The notes beneath the pieces were generated by a model, which worked only from the letters and a program-made list of their open reading frames with translations, was not told where the DNA came from and made no database searches. Of a stretch of 63,574 nt of DNA, positions 51,565 through 60,620 are shown piece after piece; the stretch's first letter is position 1; the number at the start of each line of letters is the position of its first letter. This stretch comes from Lachnospiraceae bacterium. GTDB taxonomy: Bacteria > Bacillota > Clostridia > Lachnospirales > Lachnospiraceae. The stretch covers positions 1 to 63,574 of the forward strand of contig JAFUFL010000002.1 of NCBI GenBank assembly GCA_017469935.1. The letters run 5' to 3'. The position numbers and the translations under genes are program-made.

Positions 51565-53223
51565 ATGAAAAAAAGAATTGCGGCAGTATTGCTGACAACT
51601 GTGATCACGGGAGTTCTCTGCGGATGCGGAGCGGGCGCGGGAGAGCCGGCCGCGCAGGAAGAGACCGCTCAGACGCAGAACACGGTGCAGCCCGCACAGG
51701 CGCAGGGGGAAAGCGCGCAGGACGGGGAGCCGCAAAGCGGCGTGCGCCCCGTATTTGTGCTGCGGAACCACTCGCGTATGGCAGAGCAGGGGCTCACGCT
51801 GATCGCCAGCGGTTTCTACGATACGGTCAGACTCACGGAAGAGGCGGCCATTGACTATCCTGAGCTGAACAAGGCTATTGAAGCAGAGAATGACCGGATC
51901 AAAGAGGAGTATGAAAAGACATTCACGGAGGTCAAAGAGGCGGCAGAGAGCGCGCTCGCGAATAAGAGAGAGGATACGGAAGAGTTTCCCCAGGGAAATG
52001 TGGAAGGAAAGATCGTGCCGGTCAGGTGTGACCGGTCGGTCCTGAGCTTCTATGATGTGACCTCCCTGTACTATCCCGGAGCGGCGCACGGCTCCGTGGG
52101 GTACACCGGCTACAATTACAGGCCCGAAAACGGGGAGCAGATCACACTTGCCGATGTCTTTAAGGACCCGGCTGCCCTTAAGCCGGTCGTGGCAAAATAT
52201 CTCCGGGCACAGGCGGACGGATCAACCCTGGACGATGCGGAAGATATGCTGCAGTACTATTTTGACGAGGGACTGGATGACCTGAAGTGGGTGATCGATC
52301 AGGAGGGCGTAACCTTCCTGTTCGCGCCTTCCGATATCGCGCCTTACGCGATGGGAACACTGGAATCCAGGATTCCTTTTGACGAAGAGGCGGCCCTGTT
52401 CACGGGCAATTTCGGGCCTTCCGAAGACGGCTTTGTGAGATCAATGAGTCCGTTTACGGAGATGAACATTGACCTGGACGGAGACGGCAGCGGCGAGAAA
52501 CTGTCTGTGACCGGCACCTACAAAGAGGGGAACGAGATCTACGAGTACTCCGGAATTCGGGTCAGCGTAGGGGATCAGGTCTGCGAGACGGAGCTGAACT
52601 GCTTCAGCATACAGCCGTACTTTGTGCACACCGGGGACGGAAGAAACTATGTATACGTGATAACGGGAACGGACAGCGATTATCCGGAACTGAGCGTATT
52701 CGAGATTGGGGACAAGGTACCGGCGTCCGTGGGCAAAATGGGAGGAACCGGCCTCGCGTCTGCCTTCTATCCGGCCTATGTGGACGGAGAGTACAAGCCG
52801 GACGAGAGCTATAGCGAGCGCTACTGTCTGATCGATCCCTCGAAGTTCGCGCTGGGCACGAGAATGCAGCTCATGAGTTCCTACGGCGGACGCCGCTTCT
52901 ATGAGGTGGGAGAGGACGGAATGCCTGCTCCTCTGACGGACTATTATGAGATTGAGGCGAACATTACGCTGACCAGCCTGGTGCCTCTGAAGGCGGAGAC
53001 GGTGGACCTTGTGACACAGGAGCCGACCGGGGAGGAGAAGGAGATCCCGGCGGGAACGAAACTTCGTTTCTGGAGGACAAACGGCGTCGATATCGTTGAC
53101 TTGCGGACCGAGGACATGGAGGCGGGGGAGGCGTTCCGCTTCAAAGTAGAGACGGGGGACGGACAGACGGTGAATGGCGTTAAGCTGGAAGAGGCGTTTG
53201 AGGGGACGATGTTTGGAGGATGA
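51565..53223 (+). CDS. Lipoprotein with DUF3298/RsiV-like domain
   Basis: The ATG at 51565 follows ACAGGAGGCATATCT (552 aa). The lipoprotein signal ends in VLCGCGAG (Cys ~20). Residues ~85-300 match the DUF4163/DUF3298 (RsiV/PdaC-type) arrangement: YPELNKAIEAENDRIKEEYE, SFYDVTSLYYPGAAHGSVGYTGYNY, ITLADVF and VTFLFAPSDIAPYAMG. The C-terminal half is beta-rich and unassigned (for example LDGDGSGEKLSVTG, an EF-hand-like acidic turn). It is probably an extracytoplasmic sensor or carbohydrate/ligand-binding protein. No sigma gene is adjacent. Confidence 0.8.
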   Translation: MKKRIAAVLLTTVITGVLCGCGAGAGEPAAQEETAQTQNTVQPAQAQGESAQDGEPQSGVRPVFVLRNHSRMAEQGLTLIASGFYDTVRLTEEAAIDYPELNKAIEAENDRIKEEYEKTFTEVKEAAESALANKREDTEEFPQGNVEGKIVPVRCDRSVLSFYDVTSLYYPGAAHGSVGYTGYNYRPENGEQITLADVFKDPAALKPVVAKYLRAQADGSTLDDAEDMLQYYFDEGLDDLKWVIDQEGVTFLFAPSDIAPYAMGTLESRIPFDEEAALFTGNFGPSEDGFVRSMSPFTEMNIDLDGDGSGEKLSVTGTYKEGNEIYEYSGIRVSVGDQVCETELNCFSIQPYFVHTGDGRNYVYVITGTDSDYPELSVFEIGDKVPASVGKMGGTGLASAFYPAYVDGEYKPDESYSERYCLIDPSKFALGTRMQLMSSYGGRRFYEVGEDGMPAPLTDYYEIEANITLTSLVPLKAETVDLVTQEPTGEEKEIPAGTKLRFWRTNGVDIVDLRTEDMEAGEAFRFKVETGDGQTVNGVKLEEAFEGTMFGG

Positions 53224-53269
53224 GACTCCCGATCAGCAGGTATATTGACAGAAAAGACGAGAGGTGAAG

Positions 53270-53710
53270 ATGATGACAGATCTTGAAAAAATCGAAGTGG
53301 CAAAACTGATCGCAACGATCGCGCATCGCGGACAGAGGGATAAGTCGGGCGTACCTTACATCACGCATCCGGAAAAGGTGGCTTCTCTGCTCGATACGCC
53401 TCAGGAGAAGATCGTCGGCTATCTGCACGATACGGTGGAAGATACGGCTGTCGAGATCGAAGATATCAGAGGCTTCTTCGGAGAAGAGATCGCGGACGCG
53501 GTGGCACTCATGACGCATGCAGATGGTGAAAAATATATGGACTACGTGAAGCGGCTTGCAAAGAATCCCCTGGCCCGCAGAGTAAAGATGGCCGATCTCA
53601 CACATAATATGGATATAAGCAGGATCAGGAATCCCAAGCAGAAGGATTATGACAGGATCAGGCTGAAATACAAGCCGGCTTACGAGTATTTGAAGAGCCT
53701 GGATAGTTAA
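53270..53710 (+). CDS. HD-domain phosphohydrolase (SpoT/MESH1-like)
   Basis: The ATG at 53270 follows GAGAGGTGAAG (146 aa). The (p)ppGpp-hydrolase-type HD motif is clear: IAHRGQRDKSGVPYITHPEKVA (His ~18 and ~31), GYLHDTVEDTAV (HD ~51) and VKMADLTHNMDISR (Asp ~109). It has no synthetase or regulatory domain, so it is a stand-alone enzyme that may hydrolyse (p)ppGpp or another nucleotide. The stop codon is inside the composite repeat element. Confidence 0.9.
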   Translation: MMTDLEKIEVAKLIATIAHRGQRDKSGVPYITHPEKVASLLDTPQEKIVGYLHDTVEDTAVEIEDIRGFFGEEIADAVALMTHADGEKYMDYVKRLAKNPLARRVKMADLTHNMDISRIRNPKQKDYDRIRLKYKPAYEYLKSLDS

Positions 53711-53827
53711 CTCAGGCGGGAGACAATCCCCCTCTGAGTTAAATGATGCACACGCGTGCGGAAAGGAAGGAGCTGTCCGAAGGACAGCCCGCACGCGGCG
53801 CAGCGGCTCGCTTTGCGAGCCTTGAAT
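53707..53827 (+). repeat. Dispersed composite element, complete A-B-C copy
   Basis: Module A is TTAACTCAG...CTGAGTTAA (53707-53742). Module B is GATGCACACGCGTGCGGAAAGG, then the hairpin GCTGTCC-GAA-GGACAGC, then CCGCACGC, with the outer stem GCGTGCGG (53754-53761) and CCGCACGC (53789-53796). Module C is GGCTCGC-TTT-GCGAGCC followed by TTGAAT. It begins in the stop codon of the HD gene and precedes the small membrane-protein gene. Confidence 0.85.
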
Positions 53828-53875
53828 TCTTTCAGATCAAAAGCAGAACTCTCAGGAACCTTTCGGGAGGATCGC

Positions 53876-54250
53876 ATGGAAAACAGGAATCTCATAATCT
53901 CACCGGATACCGGTAACAGAAGCTTTTTTTCGAATTATAAAGAGCAGGCGGCAGCCGCAGCGCGGGAAATCAGCAGCGGGCCGGCTGTCAGAAGCGTGGC
54001 GGTCATCGCACTCAGTTTTCTGCTGACGTCTACCGGCTGGCTGTCCTGGGAATATCATCTGATGGACCAGATTCCGGCGGGTATGTCCGACATGTGCACA
54101 ATGGTGATCGGTTATCTGCTGCAGGCGGCCGGAATAGCTGCGTTCGCATTTATTTGCCGTCGGGACCCCGGGCGGATAAGTGCGGTATTTTCGGCGGCGC
54201 CCGCTTTTTTGCCATATTGTAAGGAGGTATCGGTAAGTATATTGGTATGA
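53876..54250 (+). CDS. Short two-helix membrane protein, possible truncated MFS protein
   Basis: The ATG at 53876 follows TCGGGAGGATCGC (124 aa). Two hydrophobic segments are visible: VAVIALSFLLTSTGWLSWEY (~40-59) and MVIGYLLQAAGIAAFAFICRR (~78-98). The loop after the second helix begins RRDPGR, as in the first loop of many 12-helix transporters, and the frame then ends abruptly. It may be the 5' remnant of a larger transporter or a genuine small protein. Confidence 0.55.
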   Translation: MENRNLIISPDTGNRSFFSNYKEQAAAAAREISSGPAVRSVAVIALSFLLTSTGWLSWEYHLMDQIPAGMSDMCTMVIGYLLQAAGIAAFAFICRRDPGRISAVFSAAPAFLPYCKEVSVSILV

Positions 54251-54297
54251 ATATATACATTACTGCCGATAACAAATAAGAAAAGGCGGGTGGCAAA

Positions 54298-55935
54298 ATG
54301 AAAAGAGTTTATGTGATGCTGCTTGTTGCGGGACTGGTCCTGGGACAAGTAAAAGGCGTGGCGGCTGCCGAGGCTGCCGGCGGCGTGGTACCGGAGACTT
54401 TACAGCAGGCGGAAGAAGAAGCGGCGAAGGAGGCTGTGCCTGAAGAGACGCCGGAGAAGACTGCACCGGAGGAGATCCCGGAAGAGACTGCGGCGAAGGA
54501 GGCCGTGCCCGAAGAGACGCCGGAAGAGACTGAGCCGGAGGAGATCCCGGAAGAGACTGCACCGGAGAAGGTCCCGGAAGAGACCGCGCCGGAGGAGGCC
54601 GTGCCCGAGGCGGCACCGGAGGAGGCACGGCAGGAAGAAATGGCGGATACTCCTGCCGCGAAGCAGGAAGAAGCGCAGGTTCCCTCTGTCACAAAGCAGA
54701 AGGCGGCGGCTCCGAAGGCAGCTGCCAAAGATGTTTTCATCGACAACACGGTAGATAACAGCAAGAGCTATGTGACTGCGGTAGTGAAACTTTCCGGTAC
54801 CGGGGGAATCACGAAGACAATTTATACCGGAGATCCCATTGCCGTGACCTATTCCAATCCCAGACCCGATCAGGTCAATCAGATGATCGCTGTTGCCAGA
54901 GATATGGCGATCACTTATGCGCAGGAGCGAAAAGAGAAGGCCAAGAGCGGCGAGTATGCGGTCACCGTCAATGTGAGCACCGGCAAGGTGTGGGACAATC
55001 GCAAGTATACAACGGTCGAAGACGGGGACGCGGTCCTGATCGGCGATTCAGATTACATAACCGGGGGATATGGAATCCCGTCCGGAGAAAATGAGAATTA
55101 TACCAGGACACATATCGCGAGCGGCGATTACGGGAAAGAGACTTTCTACCGCGTGGAGGTGATCGGCTTTATCAACGCTTATGAGATCACTTCATCCGCC
55201 ACCGGAAGCGGGACCGTCACGGCTGTGATCGATTCTGACCTTACGGAAGAGAATACGGCACTTGAGGGAGATAAGGTCACTGTCACACTGAAGTCGGGCA
55301 ACGGGTATTTGCTCAGAACCTACGGCATTTTCTGCGGGGACAGCCAGATAGAGGCGGCGGTCTTTGGCAGCGGTACACAGGAGCACACCACAACTTTTAC
55401 AATGCCGGCCGGTGATGTGAGGATCAGTGCGGAGTTTGTGCCGCATATCCATACGCTTGTCCATACGGATAAAGCAGAGGCGGACTGTGTCGCTGACGGT
55501 GCAGAGGAATATTGGACCTGCACGGAGTGCGGCAGGCTTTTCGCCGATGAAGAGGGTACAGTGGAGATCGACGCGCCTGTCACGATCCCGGCAAAGGGGC
55601 ATGCCTGGAGCGAGTGGAAGGTGATCAAAGAGGCGACCGAGACAGAGACGGGCCTCAGAGAGCGCATCTGCGGAAACGATCCGTCTCACAAAGAGACGCA
55701 GGACATTCCCAAGATCGAAATTAAAGAAGAAAACAAGAAGGAAGAGAAGCCGGCGAAGACGTCGACCGCGACTAAGTCCTCGGAAAAGGACAGTGGGCAT
55801 AAGAAGAGTTCGCAAAAGAAAAGCGAGAGCGCACCCACCGGCGACCATAGCATGCCGGTGCTCTGGGGAGCGCTGATGGCGTTTTCTGTGATGGCGGCAG
55901 CGGCAAGCGTATATCTGAGCAGGAGAAAAGAATAA
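54298..55935 (+). CDS. Wall-anchored surface protein with Glu/Pro repeats
   Basis: The 545-aa protein has a signal peptide (to ~residue 24, GVAAAEA). A proline/glutamate stalk of (A/T)xPEEIPEET-type repeats spans ~35-115. A folded beta-rich region follows at ~145-380 (KTIYTGDPIAVTYSNP, EVIGFINAYEIT). A Cys/His segment common in clostridial surface proteins comes next (ADCVADGAEEYWTCTECGRLF, then KGHAWSEWKV). The C-terminus has the NPKTGD-like sorting signal APTGDHS, a hydrophobic helix and RRKE. It starts 47 bases after the small membrane protein. Confidence 0.82.
   Translation: MKRVYVMLLVAGLVLGQVKGVAAAEAAGGVVPETLQQAEEEAAKEAVPEETPEKTAPEEIPEETAAKEAVPEETPEETEPEEIPEETAPEKVPEETAPEEAVPEAAPEEARQEEMADTPAAKQEEAQVPSVTKQKAAAPKAAAKDVFIDNTVDNSKSYVTAVVKLSGTGGITKTIYTGDPIAVTYSNPRPDQVNQMIAVARDMAITYAQERKEKAKSGEYAVTVNVSTGKVWDNRKYTTVEDGDAVLIGDSDYITGGYGIPSGENENYTRTHIASGDYGKETFYRVEVIGFINAYEITSSATGSGTVTAVIDSDLTEENTALEGDKVTVTLKSGNGYLLRTYGIFCGDSQIEAAVFGSGTQEHTTTFTMPAGDVRISAEFVPHIHTLVHTDKAEADCVADGAEEYWTCTECGRLFADEEGTVEIDAPVTIPAKGHAWSEWKVIKEATETETGLRERICGNDPSHKETQDIPKIEIKEENKKEEKPAKTSTATKSSEKDSGHKKSSQKKSESAPTGDHSMPVLWGALMAFSVMAAAASVYLSRRKE
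54415..54640 (+). repeat. Imperfect repeats encoding PEE(I/T)PEET-type stalk
   Basis: Repeated GAGGAGATCCCGGAAGAGAC and GTGCCCGAAGAGACGCCGGA units of 24-36 bases encode the Glu/Pro stalk of the wall protein. The copies are in frame and prone to length change. Confidence 0.75.
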
Positions 55936-56002
55936 TACAGAGAGGGTACCCCGCGGAGTGACCCGATACACTGAAATTTCATACAATCTGAAACCAAATT
56001 TG

Positions 56003-56062
56003 AAACCCTGATTTCACTATCTGATCATTTATCGGATAGTTGAAATTCAGGGTTTTTATTTT
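56003..56062 (+). terminator. Terminator of the wall-protein gene
   Basis: AAACCCTGATTTCACTATC (56003-56021) pairs with GATAGTTGAAATTCAGGGTTT (56034-56054), followed by TTATTTT. Confidence 0.9.
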
Positions 56063-56210
56063 AGTTGTTTCGCAAATAGTGCAATTTTTCGCTGAATGGT
56101 AACCTAACAATGTCAACAGTCAGCAAGGTTGAACAAAAGGCAAGGCGATTTTTGGGCAAAACTTGTAAAAAAAAACAATTATTTACGGGATTACGAGTAT
56201 GGGGGTAAAA
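56063..56210. other. Leader of the hexarate operon
   Basis: This A+T-rich gap precedes the galactarate dehydratase gene. TTGTAAAAA near 56164 and the A-rich tract could belong to a promoter, but no convincing pair of boxes or operator was found. Confidence 0.3.
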
Positions 56211-57785
56211 ATGGAAAAACGGCTTTGCATTAAGATCAGCGACAGGGACAATGTGGCAGTCGCAATTTATGACCTGAAAAAGGGAACGGAAGTGATGCCC
56301 GGCGTGGTGACGGCGGTGGATATTCCGCAGGCGCACAAGATCGCCCTCAGGGAAATGAAGGAGGGGGATCCCGTATACCGCTACGGCGTGCTCCTGGGAC
56401 ATGTCAGTGAGGACATTCCGCTGGGAGGATGGATCAACGAGAAGAATCTTGTGATGGCGCCGGCGCCGGACCTTGACTCTCTTAAGTTTATGCAAAATAT
56501 TGTGACCGATCTTCCGAAATCTTCGAGAACGACATGGATGGGTTACAGAAATCCTTTAAAGGATGCGGTGGAAGCCGGTGACGCGCAGGCCATAAAGAGA
56601 GCCGGAGCGCTCTGCCCGGCCGGAACCCGCAATATTCTGGCAATCAATACGACCGTGCAGTGCGTCACGGGAGTTCTCAATGTAGCGATTCGAAGGATAA
56701 AAAACGAGATCCTTCCCAAATATCCGAATGTGGACGATGTCATAGCGGTAAACCATCCCTACGGATGCGGCGTCGCGATCGACGCGCCCGAGGCGAAGGT
56801 ACCTCAGAGGATCATCCGGAATATCGCCATGCACCCCAATTTCGGCGGCCAGTTCATGCTGGTGGCGCTGGGCTGTGAGAAGTTCACGGTGGACCGCTTC
56901 TGCGAGTGGTGGCCGGAGCTGAACACGCCGGAAAACGTGATCGTGCTGCAGGAGCACAAGGGGTATGACGCGATGATGAACGCCATCGTGGAGATGGCGG
57001 AGAAAAAGCTGCAGATCCTTAATGCGAGAAAGAGGGAAGAACTTCCCGTCTCCGACCTGGTGGTCGGCATGCAGTGCGGCGGTTCGGATGCTTTCTCCGG
57101 AATCACCGCCAATCCGACGGCCGGCTATGCGGCGGACCTTCTGGTCAGCGCGGGCGGAACAGTGATGTTCTCCGAGGTCACGGAAGTGCGGGACGGCGTC
57201 CAGTACATCGCGGAGCGCTGCGTCAGCGAGGAAGTCGGCAAGAGGCTCGTGGAAGAGATGCGCTGGTATGACAACTACCTGCGCGCGGGCGGCGTCGACA
57301 GAGGCGCCAACACGACGCCCGGCAACAAGAAGGGCGGCCTGTCCAACATCATCGAGAAATCGATGGGATCCATCGCGAAGTCAGGCTCTTCGCCGATCGT
57401 GGAAGTGCTCTCGCCCGGTGAAAGACCCACAAAGCACGGCGAGATCTTCGCGGCGACTCCTGCCTCCGACATCGTGTGCGGTCCTTCCCAGCTCGCTTCG
57501 GGAATCGGCCTGCAGGTCTTCATGACGGGAAGAGGAACGCCTTACGGCCTCGCGGCGGCACCGGTCGCCAAGCTCTGCTCCAGAAATGAGATGAAAGAGC
57601 AGTGGCCCGACATCATCGACTTCAACGCGGGTCCCGCGGCGGTGGGAGATAAGACCATCGCGGAGCAGGGAGAGGAACTCTACAACTATATACTGGACAT
57701 CGCGAGCGGTATTAAGAAGCCTTATACCGAACAGTATGGATTCGCGAATGACTTGTGTATTTTCAATCCGGCGCCGATCACCTGA
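56211..57785 (+). CDS. garD: Galactarate dehydratase (UxaA/GarD family)
   Basis: I prefer the ATG at 56211, which has GGGGGT five bases upstream (524 aa); the ATG at 56199 is in frame. It has the N-terminal SAF-like domain (IKISDRDNVAVAIYDLKKG and GHVSEDIPLGGWI) followed by the dehydratase body, with NTTVQCVTGVLN, HPYGCGV, LVVGMQCGGSDAFSGITANP and NKKGGLSNIIEKSMGSIAKSG. It converts galactarate to 5-keto-4-deoxyglucarate. The neighbouring glucarate dehydratases and glycerate kinase place it in hexarate breakdown; altronate dehydratase is the main alternative. Confidence 0.92.
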   Translation: MEKRLCIKISDRDNVAVAIYDLKKGTEVMPGVVTAVDIPQAHKIALREMKEGDPVYRYGVLLGHVSEDIPLGGWINEKNLVMAPAPDLDSLKFMQNIVTDLPKSSRTTWMGYRNPLKDAVEAGDAQAIKRAGALCPAGTRNILAINTTVQCVTGVLNVAIRRIKNEILPKYPNVDDVIAVNHPYGCGVAIDAPEAKVPQRIIRNIAMHPNFGGQFMLVALGCEKFTVDRFCEWWPELNTPENVIVLQEHKGYDAMMNAIVEMAEKKLQILNARKREELPVSDLVVGMQCGGSDAFSGITANPTAGYAADLLVSAGGTVMFSEVTEVRDGVQYIAERCVSEEVGKRLVEEMRWYDNYLRAGGVDRGANTTPGNKKGGLSNIIEKSMGSIAKSGSSPIVEVLSPGERPTKHGEIFAATPASDIVCGPSQLASGIGLQVFMTGRGTPYGLAAAPVAKLCSRNEMKEQWPDIIDFNAGPAAVGDKTIAEQGEELYNYILDIASGIKKPYTEQYGFANDLCIFNPAPIT

Positions 57786-57886
57786 GGCAGCCGAAAGCTC
57801 TCTGTCATGAGCTTTCCGCCTAAGGCGCGGATTTGGAAATAGAACGTAAACAGGCCAGTCAAATGGTCAAGGAAAGGGGGAACAAT

Positions 57887-58372
57887 ATGTTCATCAAAAA
57901 GTACGGGGACATCATTGTCGGCATCTTCTACGCAGTGCTTGGAATCGCACTGATCATAGCTGCCCGTATGCTTCCCAAGTCACAGGTCATGGATATCGGT
58001 CCGGATTTCATGCCCACGGTAGTAGGAGCTCTGATTCTGGTTCTTTCGATCATCCTGCTTGTCCAGGCAGTCACGGAGCTCAAGAAGAATCCTGACAAGG
58101 AAATCGCACCGGATACCAGCGATTACAAGCGAGTTCTGCTCAGCCTGATCCTGGCGCTCCTGTATGTATTTCTTCTCAAGCCGGTCGGATTCATCATCTG
58201 CACGCTTGTCTATCTGGTTTGCCAGATCTATGTCCTGGCACCGGACAGCCACAGGACCAAAAAAGACATCATTACGTACCTGATCATTGATGTAGTGTTC
58301 ACACTCATCGTGTATTTCCTGTTCCGCATCGGTTTCAAGATCGTTCTTCCGGCAGGAATACTCCCGCTTTGA
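57887..58372 (+). CDS. tctB: TctB-family small subunit of a tripartite tricarboxylate transporter
   Basis: The ATG at 57887 follows AAAGGGGGAACA (161 aa). It has the four-helix TctB layout: GDIIVGIFYAVLGIALIIAARMLP, then GPDFMPTVVGALILVLSIILL with the family GPxxFP-like turn, and two C-terminal helices. It works with TctA, which follows 16 bases later, and a TctC binding protein that is not encoded here. Hexarates are the likely cargo from context. Confidence 0.9.
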   Translation: MFIKKYGDIIVGIFYAVLGIALIIAARMLPKSQVMDIGPDFMPTVVGALILVLSIILLVQAVTELKKNPDKEIAPDTSDYKRVLLSLILALLYVFLLKPVGFIICTLVYLVCQIYVLAPDSHRTKKDIITYLIIDVVFTLIVYFLFRIGFKIVLPAGILPL

Positions 58373-58388
58373 GACAAGGAGGTAAAAC

Positions 58389-59093
58389 ATGAGCGCATTA
58401 GCACAACTCGGTTCAGCCCTGGTTTCGGTCTGTCATCCGACATCCCTCCTCTTCATGATCGCCGGCGTCGCGATCGGTATCGTCTTCGGTTCAATCCCCG
58501 GCCTGTCCGCCTCCATGGCGGTAGCCCTGATGCTTCCTCTTACTTTCAGTATGGAAGCGAGCCTTGGTATGAACACACTGGTCGCCGTCTATATCGGCGG
58601 TATCTCCGGTGGTCTGATCAGCGCGATCCTTCTGAACATGCCCGGAACGGCTTCTTCGATCGCAACGACCTTTGACGGTTATCCCATGGCCCAGAGAGGC
58701 GAGGCGATGAGAGCTCTGGGAATCGGTATCGTTTTCTCATTCCTGGGATCTCTGTTCTCCTTCTTCATCCTGTCCTTCTTCGCACCCATGCTGGCGGATG
58801 TAGCCCTCAAGTTCACGCCTGTTGAGAACTTCGGTATCTGCTTCTTCGCCCTGACCATGGTCGCGATCCTTTCCTCGGGCAAGATGGTGAAAGGCCTCCT
58901 GGCAGGTATGCTGGGCCTCGTCTTCGCGATGGTCGGCATGGCCCCCATCGACGGCACGCCCCGCTTCACATTCGGAAGCACCGAGCTGATGGCAGGTTTC
59001 AACCAGCTCAGTACTCTGATCGGTATTTTCGCGGTCGCGGATATCCTCAAGTCCGCTGAGTCTATGAACGCCAAGGGAATCTATACTGTTTAA
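58389..59093 (+). pseudogene. tctA: TctA large transporter subunit, only the N-terminal half
   Basis: AAGGAGG precedes the ATG. The 234 residues match TctA from its start: FGSIPGLSASMAVALMLPLTFSME, IYIGGISGGLISAILLNMPGTASSIATTFDGYPM and GTPRFTFGSTELMAGFNQLSTLIGIFAVADIL. TctA proteins are about 500 aa and consist of two related halves; this one stops at the boundary between them. The 57 bases to the next gene hold no missing sequence in any frame, so this is a deletion or a natural half-protein, not a frameshift. Function as a transporter is doubtful unless a second half is encoded elsewhere. Confidence 0.75.
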
Positions 59094-59101
59094 ACAGACT
59101 T

Positions 59102-59129
59102 CGCGGCTCTCTCTGGGGAGAGAGCCGCG
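59102..59129 (+). terminator. Hairpin between the tctA fragment and gudD
   Basis: CGCGGCTCTCTC (59102-59113), TGGG and GAGAGAGCCGCG form a perfect stem with no T tract, so it may be a processing or stabilising hairpin more than a terminator. Confidence 0.6.
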
Positions 59130-59150
59130 TCTCATAAAGGGAGGTAATCA

Positions 59151-60479
59151 ATGGTACCTGTTATTACTAAGATGGAAGTGTACCCCGTAGCCGGTCACGA
59201 CTGCATGGAACTCAACCTTTCCGGCGCGCATGCACCCTACTTTACCAGAAATATCGTCATCCTGACAGACTCCACCGGTGCGGAAGGCGTCGGCGAAGTT
59301 CCCGGCGGCCAGAAGATCACGGCAGCTCTCGAAGCAGTCGAGCACCTCGTGATCGGAAGCAGCATCGGCGATTACAAGCAGACACTGACAAAGGTCAGAA
59401 ACTGGCTGAATGAGAATATCAAGGACGACGTCCGCGGCCTTCAGACTTTTGACCTGCGTACAGGCGTACACGTAGTTACGGCGATTGAGGCTCCTCTTCT
59501 TGACCTTCTCGGAAAATTCCTGGATGTTCCGGCGGCGGCTCTTATGGGCGACGGCATCCAGAGAGAGCGCGTGCGCTTCCTCTCCTACCTGTTCTATATC
59601 GGCGACCGCAAGAAGACAGACCTTCCTTATGAGGAAGAGCCCGATTCCGACTGCGACTGGTACAGACTGCGCCATGAGGAGGCCATGACTCCCGAGGCAA
59701 TCGTAGCTCTGGCCAAGGCAACTTACGAAAAATACGGATTTGAAGATTTCAAGCTCAAGGGCGGTGTTCTGGAGCCCGAGCAGGAGCTGGAAGCGGTCCG
59801 CGCCATCAAGGAAGCTTTCCCGAACGCCCGCGTCGACCTGGATCCCAACGGCTGCTGGCCTCTTTCCAAGGCGCTGGAGCTGGCTCCCGAGTTCAAGAAG
59901 ATCCTGGCTTACTGCGAAGATCCCTGCGGTGCGGAAGGACGTTTCTCCGGCCGTGAGATCATGGCGGAGTTCAAGCGCGGATCGGGCATGCCTACGGCAA
60001 CCAACATGATCGACACAGACTGGAGAGAGATGGCACACTGCATCGCTCTGAACAGTGTCGACATCCCGCTGGCGGATCCTCACTTCTGGACCATGAACGG
60101 CTCTGTCCGCGTCGGCCAGCTCTGCAATGACTTCGGCCTGATGTGGGGCTGCCACTCCAACAACCACTTCGACATCAGTCTTGCCATGGTTGTGCAGTGC
60201 GCGGCAGCGGTTCCCGGCAAGCTCAACGGCATTGACACACACTGGATCTGGCAGGAAGGCCGTGAGCGCCTGACCAAGGAGCCCATGCAGATCGTAGACG
60301 GCTGCATCGATCTTCCCAAGAAGGGCGGTCTGGGCATCGAGATCGACCGCGAGCAGATCATGAAGGCAAACAAGCTCTATGTTGAGAATTGCCTCGGCGC
60401 CCGCGACGACGCAAAGGGTATGCAGTACCTGATCCCCGGCTGGACCTTTGATCCCAAGCGTCCCTGCATGGTCAGATAA
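59151..60479 (+). CDS. gudD: Glucarate dehydratase, first copy
   Basis: The 442-aa enolase-superfamily protein follows GGGAGGTAATCA. Catalytic features of GudD are present: the general-base lysines in FKLKGG (~residue 203), metal ligands in VDLDPNG (~228), EDPCG (~257) and TNMIDTD (~285), and the His in [14 protein letters not shown] (~339). N-terminal [13 protein letters not shown] forms the cap that selects substrate. It dehydrates D-glucarate to 5-keto-4-deoxyglucarate, the same product as the galactarate enzyme. Confidence 0.94.
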   Translation: MVPVITKMEVYPVAGHDCMELNLSGAHAPYFTRNIVILTDSTGAEGVGEVPGGQKITAALEAVEHLVIGSSIGDYKQTLTKVRNWLNENIKDDVRGLQTFDLRTGVHVVTAIEAPLLDLLGKFLDVPAAALMGDGIQRERVRFLSYLFYIGDRKKTDLPYEEEPDSDCDWYRLRHEEAMTPEAIVALAKATYEKYGFEDFKLKGGVLEPEQELEAVRAIKEAFPNARVDLDPNGCWPLSKALELAPEFKKILAYCEDPCGAEGRFSGREIMAEFKRGSGMPTATNMIDTDWREMAHCIALNSVDIPLADPHFWTMNGSVRVGQLCNDFGLMWGCHSNNHFDISLAMVVQCAAAVPGKLNGIDTHWIWQEGRERLTKEPMQIVDGCIDLPKKGGLGIEIDREQIMKANKLYVENCLGARDDAKGMQYLIPGWTFDPKRPCMVR

Positions 60480-60532
60480 TCCGTGCAAATGCTTTCGAAG
60501 TAACCTTAACTGAATCAATGACGTAAAACGCG

Positions 60533-60578
60533 GCGGCAGTTCGTGGCAGATGGCTGCGGACTGCCGCTTTCCTTTACG
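60533..60578 (+). terminator. Hairpin between the two gudD copies
   Basis: GCGGCAGT (60533-60540) pairs with ACTGCCGC (60560-60567), followed by TTTCCTTT. It may attenuate expression of the second copy. Confidence 0.7.
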
Positions 60579-60620
60579 GTTCCGTTAACAGTTTTGTTTG
60601 CGATTAGGAGGAATCTCGGA

